Assembly (NCBI RefSeq): GCF_014652635.1
Contig: NZ_BMZE01000003.1
Span: forward strand, 248,001 to 312,000
Source: Devosia pacifica
Lineage (GTDB): Bacteria > Pseudomonadota > Alphaproteobacteria > Rhizobiales > Devosiaceae
Direction: 5' to 3'
DNA: 64,000 nt
The translations under genes were made by a program, and so were the position numbers. Numbering within the stretch: the first letter of the stretch is position 1; each line of letters starts with the position of its first letter. The notes beneath the pieces are model-generated. The model did not search any database. It was not told the DNA's origin and saw nothing but the letters and a program-made list of their open reading frames with translations. Shown here one piece after another: positions 48,421 through 55,494 of the stretch.

Positions 48421-49625
48421 GGCTTGATGACCAGCCATTGGGTTACGGCCATTTTCGGCTTCATCACCCGGTGCGTGCCGACATGATCAAGGCTTGAGAC
48501 GGCGATACGCGCGATATGGCCGCCAAGGCGCGCCTGACGCTCCATCACCGCCTGTTCGCCATCGATGGTGACGGCATTGGCGACGAGCCGGCCACCGGGA
48601 CGCAAGGCGGCCCAAGCGGCCTCGAACACCAGATCATTGCCAACATCGCCACCGAGAAAGATCGCATCCGGTTCAGCCCGGTCAGCGAGCGTTTCCGGTG
48701 CGTCGCCAGCGACAATCTCGAGAGCAGGCGCGCCGAGCGCCAAGGCGTTGGCGCGGATCATTTCGAGACGCTCCGGATGGCGCTCGAATGCAATGGAACG
48801 GGCATCGCGCGCGGCGCGCATCCATTCGATTGCAACCGAACCGCAGCCGGCCCCGACATCCCATAGCAAAGCTCCGGGATAGGGCGCGAGCTTGGCAACG
48901 CTTGCGGCGCGCACTTCGCGCTTTGTCAGCTGCCCATCAGAGACGAACGCGTCGTCAGGCAGACCTGGCAGCGGCGGCAGGAGCGCTGCCGAGTCGGCGG
49001 ATGCGCAATCGAGCGCGAGAACATAAAAATCCGAAAGATCGCCCGGCTCGTAGCCTTCGGCGTCCTGACGGCAGATGCGCTCATCGGTGCTGCCGAGGTT
49101 TTCGAGGGTGACCATCATTGTGTCGCCATAGCCGCGATCGACCAGCAGGTCGGCGACAGCTTGAGCCGTCAGCCGGTCCGATGTGAGCGCCAGGACGCGA
49201 TTGCCGGGCAGAACGTGCGGGTGCAGCCTTTCGACCGGACGGCCATGCAGCGAAACCATCGCCAGATGCTGCATCGGCCAATGCAGCCGTGCGGCCGCAA
49301 GCTGGAACGAGGATGGGCACGGGTGCATGCGAAACTGTTCCGTCGGCATACGCCGAGACAGGGTCGCGCCGATGCCGAACCAGTTGGGATCGCCCGAGGC
49401 CAGCAAGACCGTCGGGGTCTGGCGGCTTTCGAGGATCTTTTGGACCATTTCTTCGAGCGCACCGTCCCACTCGACGCGTGTCTGGCCGTCGCGCTTTGGA
49501 ACTCCATCGAGGCGGCGTTTGACGCCAATGACGGTGCCGGCCTTCTCAATCAGGGCTTTGGCGCCTGTATCTATTCCGTCAACGCCAGATTCCGGCACGC
49601 CGATGATATCGAGCCAGACGCTCAT
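48417..49625 (-). CDS. cobL: Precorrin-6Y C5,15-methyltransferase (decarboxylating)
   Basis: This 402-residue two-domain enzyme has an N-terminal CbiE-type tetrapyrrole methylase (LLASGDPNWFGIGATL and PSSFQLAAARLHWPMQ) and, from about residue 210, a CbiT-type methyltransferase (LLWDVGAGCGSVAIEWMRAA, IFLGGDVGNDLVFEAAW). The fused form is the aerobic-type CobL. ATG 49625 overlaps the cobH stop by four bases. Confidence 0.96.
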   Translation of the reverse strand: MSVWLDIIGVPESGVDGIDTGAKALIEKAGTVIGVKRRLDGVPKRDGQTRVEWDGALEEMVQKILESRQTPTVLLASGDPNWFGIGATLSRRMPTEQFRMHPCPSSFQLAAARLHWPMQHLAMVSLHGRPVERLHPHVLPGNRVLALTSDRLTAQAVADLLVDRGYGDTMMVTLENLGSTDERICRQDAEGYEPGDLSDFYVLALDCASADSAALLPPLPGLPDDAFVSDGQLTKREVRAASVAKLAPYPGALLWDVGAGCGSVAIEWMRAARDARSIAFERHPERLEMIRANALALGAPALEIVAGDAPETLADRAEPDAIFLGGDVGNDLVFEAAWAALRPGGRLVANAVTIDGEQAVMERQARLGGHIARIAVSSLDHVGTHRVMKPKMAVTQWLVIKP

Positions 49626-50257
49626 CGCGACTCGCCCTTTGCCAGCATGGCAATGGCGTTCACCGCAGCCGATGTGATTGCGCTGCCACCGAGGCGGCCA
49701 ACCAGCGTGATGTAGGGAACGTCGAAGGTTTCAGCGATGAGTTCGCTTTTCGATTCTCCGGCACCGACGAAGCCGACCGGCAGGCCGAGGATCAAGGCGG
49801 GGCGCGGTGCCCCCTCCTCCAGCAACTCGAGAAGCCGGAACAATGCGGTTGGGGCGTTGCCGATGGCGACGACGGCCCCCTCCATCCGGTCGCCCCAGAG
49901 ATCGACAGCAGCAGCAGAGCGCGTGTTGCCGATTGCATTTGCGTGGTCAGCCGTTTGTGGATCATTCAAGGTGCAAACCACCGGATTGTCTGCCGGCAGA
50001 TGCTTTCGGGTGATCCCCGATGCGACCATTTCCGCATCGCAAAGGATCGTCGCACCCGCCTGAAGCGCGGCGACGCCACCCTCCGTGGCGTTGCGCGAAA
50101 AGATCATCCGATCAGCGATCTCGACCATGCCGCAGGCATGAATCATGCGCGCCGCAACCGTCGCATCGAACAGCGAGAAGCGCGCAAGATCGGCCTCCGC
50201 CCCAACGATTTCGAAGGAGCGCCGATAGATCGCTTCAGGGTCGCGCAGATAATCCAT
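49622..50257 (-). CDS. cobH: Precorrin-8X methylmutase
   Basis: This 211-residue enzyme moves the C11 methyl to C12. It has MDYLRDPEAIYRRSFEIV at the start, the active-site histidine in MIHACGMVE, the AGATILCDAEMVASGI segment and GLPVGFVGAGESK near the end. ATG at 50257 abuts the cbiX stop. The sequence cannot separate CobH (metal-free substrate) from CbiC (cobalt substrate) with certainty. Confidence 0.95.
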   Translation of the reverse strand: MDYLRDPEAIYRRSFEIVGAEADLARFSLFDATVAARMIHACGMVEIADRMIFSRNATEGGVAALQAGATILCDAEMVASGITRKHLPADNPVVCTLNDPQTADHANAIGNTRSAAAVDLWGDRMEGAVVAIGNAPTALFRLLELLEEGAPRPALILGLPVGFVGAGESKSELIAETFDVPYITLVGRLGGSAITSAAVNAIAMLAKGESR

Positions 50258-51451
50258 CTAGCGCTTCCGCAGGCTACGCGCCAGACGACCGGGGACCGCG
50301 GGTAGCGTCACTGGCCCCAGCGGGTGGTCGGCATGCGGATATGGATGATGGTGATGATCGTGCGCATGGTCGTGATCATGTTCATGCGGGTGGTCGTGAT
50401 CATGGTGATGATGATGCTCATGATCGTGGTCGTGATGATGATCCGCGTCGTCATGCGCGTGGGTGTGCAGCGGGGTGAACGGCAGGCCGTGGATGCGGCA
50501 GAATTCCTCGTCGCGACACGACGCATCGCAATCGCCGCCGCATGGGCAGTTTTCGAGCCCGCCACCAATCCCCTCGACATGATGGTGGTGACTTTCCTGG
50601 GCCATCCCGACTTCGGCCTCAAAGCCGAGAACCTGCTCTCGGTATTTGCACATCGAGCAGTTCATCAGGTTTTGGCCGACAAGCGTTTCGCGGATGCGAT
50701 CGACGAAGGTTTCTATGACCAGATCATGGTCGTTGAGGTACGGCGCCTTGACGAATTCGATGCTCGGATGGCGCGCTGCGGCATCGGTCACCGCATCATA
50801 AATGCGGTTCACCAGAACGCCGGTGAACATGAAATACGGGAACACCACAACCCGGCGGTAGCCGAGCTTGACCGCGTGTTCGAGCGCCGGGGCGACGAGG
50901 GGGAAGGTGACGCCGGAATAGGCGACTTCGCCCCAGCCGAAGCCCATGCCTTCCCACAGCATGCGCATGACCTTGGCAACGTTGGAATTGGCATCGGGAT
51001 CGGAGGCGCCACGGCCAACGACCACCAGCAGGGTTTCAGCGCGCGGGATGTCACCGCCAGCGGCGGCGAGCCCCTGTTCGACACGATCGCCCGCGGCGCG
51101 CAGCATCTTCAGATCGACACCGAGTTCGCGGCCATAGATCACCTCAAACCCCTCATGCGCTGCGGCATAGGTATTGAGGACGGACGGGATATCGTTCTTG
51201 GCGTGGCCGGCGGCGAACAGCATGCCCGGCACGGCGAGCACGCGCTTGACGCCTTCGGCGCGCAGCTTGTCGAGGCCCTGGTGGATCACCGGATTGGCAA
51301 ATTCGAGATAGCCGTATTCCACCGGCACGTCCGGCAGGCGCTCCTTGAGCCGGCCGGCGAGGACCGAAAATTCATCGACGGCGCGGATGTTGCGGCTGCC
51401 ATGGCCGCACAGCATGACGCCGGTATCGGGGGGTAGAATCAGATCGGACAT
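50258..51451 (-). CDS. cbiX: Sirohydrochlorin cobaltochelatase CbiX, long form with Cys clusters and His-rich tail
   Basis: This 397-residue protein has two CbiX-like chelatase halves: residues about 1-130 (VMLCGHGSRN, catalytic His; PGMLFAAGHAKNDIP) and 140-250 (VVVGRGASDPDANSNV, VVVFPYFMFTGVLVNRIYD). Then come an M-x-C-x-x-C motif (C265, C268), a second cluster of five cysteines (302-318) and a tail at 330-376 made almost only of His, Asp, Glu and Pro. Long CbiX proteins with an M-x-C-x-x-C iron-sulfur site and a His-rich segment are known from Bacillus. The role would be early cobalt insertion. ATG 51451 has GAGG five bases upstream. It heads the cobH-L-I-cbiG/J-M unit, after a riboswitch-like leader. 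Confidence 0.92.
   Translation of the reverse strand: MSDLILPPDTGVMLCGHGSRNIRAVDEFSVLAGRLKERLPDVPVEYGYLEFANPVIHQGLDKLRAEGVKRVLAVPGMLFAAGHAKNDIPSVLNTYAAAHEGFEVIYGRELGVDLKMLRAAGDRVEQGLAAAGGDIPRAETLLVVVGRGASDPDANSNVAKVMRMLWEGMGFGWGEVAYSGVTFPLVAPALEHAVKLGYRRVVVFPYFMFTGVLVNRIYDAVTDAAARHPSIEFVKAPYLNDHDLVIETFVDRIRETLVGQNLMNCSMCKYREQVLGFEAEVGMAQESHHHHVEGIGGGLENCPCGGDCDASCRDEEFCRIHGLPFTPLHTHAHDDADHHHDHDHEHHHHHDHDHPHEHDHDHAHDHHHHPYPHADHPLGPVTLPAVPGRLARSLRKR
50324..50470. repeat. Low-complexity CAT/GAT triplet tract coding the CbiX His-rich tail
   Basis: The tract consists mainly of short repeats of the triplets for His and Asp on the minus strand, written as ATG/ATC-rich units on the plus strand. It codes for CbiX residues about 328-376. 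Such tracts change length easily by slippage. The open plus-strand reading through it, a run of Met and Val, is an artefact. Confidence 0.8.
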
Positions 51452-51476
51452 AAACGCCTCGTGTCTTCAAACAGGA

Positions 51477-51557
51477 GGCAGGTTCGCGAAAACCGTTGCA
51501 GCCCCGGATCTGGTCCCCGATTTGGGTCGACCGCACCGGGCTCTGTTTCAGTTCCTC
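51477..51557 (-). promoter_or_regulatory. Cobalamin-riboswitch-like leader of the cbiX operon, truncated or highly derived
   Basis: Bases 51495-51538 align by eye with 61381-61428, the 5' half of the full cobalamin riboswitch upstream of cbtB: about 35 of 42 aligned positions agree. The alignment has two small gaps, one removing six bases from the conserved CTGCCCCCGCAAC segment (here CTGCAAC). A GGAAC lies on the 5' side, as in the riboswitch, and an ACCTGCC on the 3' side (51477-51483), matching the end of a B12 box. The GCCACTG element and the full B12 box are missing. A GTTCC/GGAAC hairpin and a GGTT/AACC hairpin frame it. Its position directly ahead of cbiX supports a regulatory role, but ligand binding is unproven. 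Confidence 0.5.
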
Positions 51558-51615
51558 AAGGAACGCTGCGCAATGGCCGGCTTGTACGGCGTTCGCCGGG
51601 CCGGGTCAACGAAGC

Positions 51616-52266
51616 TCAGGCGGCGGGCCCGGCCGGCAGGAACTCGCGGCGCACCGCCTCATCGAGAAGCCCCAAGACCAGCTGATGCAGCTGGCTTGAG
51701 CCATCAGCGATGACCGCCATGCGCTTGCGCACCTGGGCGGCATTCACCCCGTGCTCGCGCCACATCGCACCGCCGGTAAAGATGTTGTGCAAGAAGGGCT
51801 GCAGGCGATCCATGGTGCGGGCAAAGCGCGCGGTTTCGCTCTCATGCGCCTCGAACTCATCCCAGAGGGCGCGCAGGTCCGTGCCCTGCTCGGCGGGCAG
51901 CATGCCGAACAGGCGATCGGCGGCGCGCTGTTCGCGCTCATCCTGATCCTCTTGGCCGGTCTCGTCATAAAGGAAGGTATCGCCGGCATCGATTTCGACG
52001 ATGTCGTGGACCAACAGCATGCGCAACGCCTTGTCGACGTCGACGCCCGGTGACGCGAACTCGCGCAGCAGCATTGCCATCATCGCCAGATGCCAGGAGT
52101 GTTCGGCATCGTTTTCGCGTCGCGAGAGATCGATAATCGGGGTGCGGCGGAGGATGGTTTTCAGGCGGTCGATTTCGACGACGAAGCGAAGCTGTGCGGA
52201 TAGCCGGTCAGAGGTTAGCGAGCCAATGAGGTCGAACAACTCGTCGCGCGTGGTCTGGGGAATCAT
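51616..52266 (-). CDS. HD-domain phosphohydrolase (YfbR/YGK1-like)
   Basis: This 216-residue HD-superfamily protein has metal ligands in ENDAEHSWHLAMMA and LLVHDIVEIDAGD. It resembles 5'-deoxynucleotidases such as YfbR and their HD_3 relatives, which hydrolyse deoxynucleoside monophosphates. The ATG at 52266 is preferred over one at 52296 for family length, with AAAGGG upstream. It is in the same direction as cbiX but 164 bases ahead, with the riboswitch-like leader between them, so it probably forms its own unit. Confidence 0.87.
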   Translation of the reverse strand: MIPQTTRDELFDLIGSLTSDRLSAQLRFVVEIDRLKTILRRTPIIDLSRRENDAEHSWHLAMMAMLLREFASPGVDVDKALRMLLVHDIVEIDAGDTFLYDETGQEDQDEREQRAADRLFGMLPAEQGTDLRALWDEFEAHESETARFARTMDRLQPFLHNIFTGGAMWREHGVNAAQVRKRMAVIADGSSQLHQLVLGLLDEAVRREFLPAGPAA

Positions 52267-52505
52267 CGAAGGCCCTTTCTCGTTGAACCGCACCATGTCA
52301 TTTGGCGCCCGACCGGTGCACGAATTTTCTGCGAGAACTTCGGGCAGAAATTGAAAAGCGGCCTATCGATCAATGGCTTGCAGAGCGCTCGCGCTGATGC
52401 GAATGCACTTGCAAATCATTGGCGAAAACAATGGGTTGCGTCGGTATGGCGTCCGGGATATGCCGCCGCTTCACCGCTCCCCGCCAAAGCCGACAGAGGC
52501 CGATC

Positions 52506-53396
52506 ATGGACAGACGCACCGTCTGGATTTCCGCTGCCAGCGTATTGGTGGCGGTGGTTGTGCTGGCAACGAAAGTGCTCGCCTGGCGGGTCACCGGGTC
52601 GGTAGCACTGTTTTCGGATGCGCTCGAATCGATCGTCAACGTGATGACGGCGATCGCCTCGCTGACGGCGGTCAGCATCGCGCAAAAGCCGGCTGACTCC
52701 ACCCTGCCCTATGGATACCACAAGGCCGAGTACTTTTCGGCCGTGCTGGTGGGCGTCCTGATCATCGTCGCGGCCGCATTGATTGCGCGCGAAGCCTGGG
52801 AGGGGATACTGAATCCGCAGCTGCCCGAGGCACCGGTCTTGGGCCTGGCCATTGGCGGCGGCGCGACGGTGCTCAACTTCGTGTGGGCGCGCGTTCTCAT
52901 CCGGCATGGCCGGAAGGCCCTTTCGCCGGCGCTCGAGGCCGACGGCAAGCACCTGATGACCGATGTCGTCTCGACCGTTGGCGTCATTGCCGGGCTGGTG
53001 CTGGTCTATCTCACCGGATGGGCGGTTCTGGATTCGGTGTTGGCGGCGCTTGTGGCGCTGAACATCATCTGGTCGGGCTGGGGTGTGATCCGCGAGAGCG
53101 TCGGCGGGCTGATGGATGCGGCTGTGTCTCCGGAGCAGCAGACCAGGATCCGCGAAACGATCTCGAGCAATGCCGATGGCGCCATCGAGGCGCACGACAT
53201 CCGCACACGCCAGGCCGGCAAGATGACCTTCATCGACTTCCACCTTGTGGTGCCGGGTGCGATGAGCGTTGGGGCTGCGCACGAAATCTGCGACCGGATC
53301 GAGGCGAAGCTGCGCGAGGCCGTGGAAGAGGTGACAATCACCATCCATGTCGAGCCAGAAGAAAAAGCCAAGCATTCGGGCATTGTGGTGGTTTGA
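52506..53396 (+). CDS. Cation diffusion facilitator (CDF) metal transporter
   Basis: This 296-residue protein starts at the ATG at 52506, with a weak AGG ribosome site. Six helices are followed by a soluble C-terminal domain (RQAGKMTFIDFHLVVPGAM, TIHVEPEE). Metal-binding residues are in FSDALESIVN of helix 2 and HLMTD of helix 5. CDF proteins export Zn, Co, Fe or Mn. Its place between cbiX and cobO suggests cobalt or a related metal, but the metal cannot be read from the sequence. The gap to the HD gene (52267-52505, 239 bases) holds divergent promoters only. Confidence 0.92.
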   Translation: MDRRTVWISAASVLVAVVVLATKVLAWRVTGSVALFSDALESIVNVMTAIASLTAVSIAQKPADSTLPYGYHKAEYFSAVLVGVLIIVAAALIAREAWEGILNPQLPEAPVLGLAIGGGATVLNFVWARVLIRHGRKALSPALEADGKHLMTDVVSTVGVIAGLVLVYLTGWAVLDSVLAALVALNIIWSGWGVIRESVGGLMDAAVSPEQQTRIRETISSNADGAIEAHDIRTRQAGKMTFIDFHLVVPGAMSVGAAHEICDRIEAKLREAVEEVTITIHVEPEEKAKHSGIVVV

Positions 53397-53427
53397 CTGG
53401 ACGACGCCCCGGGCGCATTCTGAGGCA

Positions 53428-53898
53428 ATGCTGCGCTTTGTCCTGACCGTGATGTTTGCCGTTTTCGTGCCTGCCCTTGTGGCGGGACAGGAAGGCTACA
53501 CCAACCAGCGCTTCGGCTATGTCATTCCTGTTCCTGAGGGGTTTTCCGGCGCAGGCGAAAGTACCAATGGCGATGGCCAGGTCTTCACCGGTCGACGCGG
53601 TGAAACGCTGACCGTCTGGGGCGGAAACCTGCTGCAATCGTTCGAGGCGGAAGTGGCAGAGCGCCAACGCTCGGCGACGGGCAGCGGCTGGCACCTGACC
53701 TATCAGGCGACGACGCCGCGGTGGGCGAGTTTTTCAGGCGTCGATGGCGGGCGCATTTTGTACCAGCGCATGATCGCCTTGTGCGACGATGCCTATGCCA
53801 GTTTCCGGCTCACCTACCAGCAAGCCGAAATCGAGCGCGTCAGGCCAACCCTCGAGCGCCTGGTCAGCCAGTTGCGCAGCACGCGGCGCTGCGATTAG
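53428..53898 (+). CDS. Secreted hypothetical protein
   Basis: This 156-residue protein is not recognised. The ATG at 53428 gives a signal peptide (MLRFVLTVMFAVFVPALVAGQ) and a mature domain beginning YTNQRFGYVIPVPEGFSGAG. Two cysteines near the end (LCDD and TRRCD) could form a disulfide. The F-G-Y-x-I-P-V-P start is seen in small periplasmic proteins of several alphaproteobacteria, but I cannot name a family. It follows the CDF gene by 31 bases and may be co-transcribed. Confidence 0.7.
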   Translation: MLRFVLTVMFAVFVPALVAGQEGYTNQRFGYVIPVPEGFSGAGESTNGDGQVFTGRRGETLTVWGGNLLQSFEAEVAERQRSATGSGWHLTYQATTPRWASFSGVDGGRILYQRMIALCDDAYASFRLTYQQAEIERVRPTLERLVSQLRSTRRCD

Positions 53899-53904
53899 CC
53901 GGGC

Positions 53905-54546
53905 CTAGAACTCGATGCCGGCCTGCGCCTTCACACCGGCGCGGAATGGATGCTTGATCTCGGTCATTTCGGTGACCAGATCAGCGATCTCGATCAACTC
54001 ATCCTTGGCGTTGCGGCCTGTGACGATGACGTGGGTATCGCGCGGCTTGTTCCTGAGGGTTTCGACGACTTCGTCGAGCGGCAGGTAATCATAGCGCAGG
54101 CAGATATTGAGTTCGTCGAGCAGCACCAGCTTATAGGTCTCGTCGGCGATCATTGCCTTTGCGGCGTCCCAGGCACTGCGCGCAGCCGCGAGATCACGCT
54201 GACGGTCCTGCGTATCCCAGGTGAAGCCCTCGCCCATGGCGCGAATGGTCACCTGTTCGGGGAATTTCTCCAGCACGTCGCGCTCGCCTGTCCCCCATTT
54301 GCCTTTGACGAACTGCACAATGCCGACGTTGAACCCGTGGCCGATGGCGCGAAACACCATGCCGAATGCCGCTGTCGACTTGCCCTTGCCCCTGCCGGTG
54401 TGAACGATCACCAGCCCGCGCTCTTCGGTCTTGGTGGCGAGAATCTTGTCGCGCGCCGCCTTCTTCTTCTTCATCTTTTCGGCGTGATACGCATCGCGCT
54501 CCGCCTCGGTCATGGTGTCGGTCTTTTTCGGGCTGCGCTCGCTCAT
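53905..54546 (-). CDS. cobO: Cob(I)yrinic acid a,c-diamide adenosyltransferase
   Basis: This 213-residue CobO/BtuR enzyme has the P-loop in VHTGRGKGKSTAAFG, then VGIVQFVKGKWGTGE, GEGFTWDTQD, VLLDELNICLRYDYL and VIVTGRNAKDELIEIAD. It adds the upper adenosyl ligand. The N-terminal 30 residues are lysine-rich and not conserved. ATG 54546 overlaps the P-loop kinase stop by four bases. Last gene of the cbtB-led unit. Confidence 0.97.
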   Translation of the reverse strand: MSERSPKKTDTMTEAERDAYHAEKMKKKKAARDKILATKTEERGLVIVHTGRGKGKSTAAFGMVFRAIGHGFNVGIVQFVKGKWGTGERDVLEKFPEQVTIRAMGEGFTWDTQDRQRDLAAARSAWDAAKAMIADETYKLVLLDELNICLRYDYLPLDEVVETLRNKPRDTHVIVTGRNAKDELIEIADLVTEMTEIKHPFRAGVKAQAGIEF

Positions 54547-55109
54547 CGACAGGTCTCCGCGTGGTCAATGATGATCCGGGCCGCCTGTTCGGGCGGCAGG
54601 TGTGTCGTATCAATGTCGATACGGTTCGGGTGCTCGATTTGTATGAGCCTGCTATTTCGGCGCTTCTCTGCCGCTGCCGCGACATTTGTGGCTTTCAGAC
54701 GGGCGCGGCGATCTTCGGAGTCGATACGCGCTGCATGCGCTTCATCTGACGCGTTCAGCAATACCGGCACGAACAGCCGTCCGGTCCGCGCGGCTAGCGC
54801 CTGCACCTTCTCATAGGCCGCCCAATCGCCGGGATCGTCATCCATGAGTGCGTTTGTCAGAACGTAGCTGAAGTCCGGAGGCGCAAGAGTTTCTATTGAA
54901 GCAAACGCCTGATCCTTGATGACATCAATATAGTCCCAGACTTTTTCCGGGAGCCCTGTGTTGCCATCCATCCTGATCAGCGAGAAGACGACGTTGTTAA
55001 CCAGATGATTGTCGAACAGACGGGCATCCGTCATCGCGCAGATCGCCTTGGCGATCGTAAGCTTGCCGACCCCGTAATGGCCGATCAGATAGATGATCGT
55101 CGATTGCAT
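54543..55109 (-). CDS. P-loop kinase-like protein of unknown role in the cob operon
   Basis: This 188-residue protein starts at the ATG at 55109 (MQSTIIYLIGHYGVGKLTIA), with GGAAGGG upstream; a longer frame to 55202 runs into the cupin gene. Walker A reads GHYGVGKLT, with Leu between Lys and Thr, a form seen in AAA_33/zeta-like kinases. RLFDNHLVNNVVF and a late basic-acidic segment (ARIDSEDRRARLKATNVA) look like a lid region of small-molecule kinases. The substrate is unknown. It lies between the cupin and cobO genes in a cob operon and overlaps cobO, so a role in cobalamin supply or salvage is possible but unproven. Confidence 0.75.
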   Translation of the reverse strand: MQSTIIYLIGHYGVGKLTIAKAICAMTDARLFDNHLVNNVVFSLIRMDGNTGLPEKVWDYIDVIKDQAFASIETLAPPDFSYVLTNALMDDDPGDWAAYEKVQALAARTGRLFVPVLLNASDEAHAARIDSEDRRARLKATNVAAAAEKRRNSRLIQIEHPNRIDIDTTHLPPEQAARIIIDHAETCR

Positions 55110-55137
55110 GCACCCTTCCCCTCCGCCTTGGTCTTTG

Positions 55138-55494
55138 TCAGATCCTGATCTTTTCGGCTGCGGTCGCTGCGTCGCCGGTGTTCGGTTCACCAGCGGTCTC
55201 AATCAACAGAACATGCGCCTCTTCGCGGGCGACCGGGCGGTGTTGGACCCCTTTGGGGACAACATACAGTTCGCCTTCTTTCAGCGGGACATTGCCATTT
55301 TCAGTCTCGATGGTGATCTCGCCTTTGACGACCAGAAAGAAATCATCGGTGTCATCATGCTTGTGCCAGGGAAACTCGCCTTTGAGCTTGGCCAGCATGA
55401 TGTCGTGACCGTTGAAGTCCGCAACGATGCGCGGCGACCAATGTTCGGAGAACAGGGCCAGCTTTTCGGACAGATTGACTTGTGTCGGGCTCAT
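55138..55494 (-). CDS. Single-domain cupin protein in the cobN operon
   Basis: This 118-residue cupin has the first motif in FPWHKHDDTDDFFLVVKGE (H-x-H present, the usual Glu replaced by Asp) and the second in ELYVVPKGVQHRPVA. A metal site is therefore likely. The ATG at 55494 overlaps the cobN stop by four bases (ATGA), so translation is coupled to the cobalt chelatase. Small cupins can be isomerases, dioxygenases or binding proteins; nothing here decides. A metal-buffer or corrinoid-related function is inferred from position only. Confidence 0.85.
   Translation of the reverse strand: MSPTQVNLSEKLALFSEHWSPRIVADFNGHDIMLAKLKGEFPWHKHDDTDDFFLVVKGEITIETENGNVPLKEGELYVVPKGVQHRPVAREEAHVLLIETAGEPNTGDAATAAEKIRI

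Noticed and set aside
50324..51436. Plus-strand frame through cbiX beginning with many Met and Val residues
   Set aside because: It is the antisense reading of the His-rich tract and of CbiX; no independent support.
51477..51557. S-adenosylhomocysteine riboswitch as an explanation for the cbiX leader
   Set aside because: The leader has GCTGCAACGG and GGGGACCAG, which recall SAH riboswitches, but the GCGCTCA pseudoknot strand is absent and the similarity to the window's own cobalamin riboswitch is much longer.
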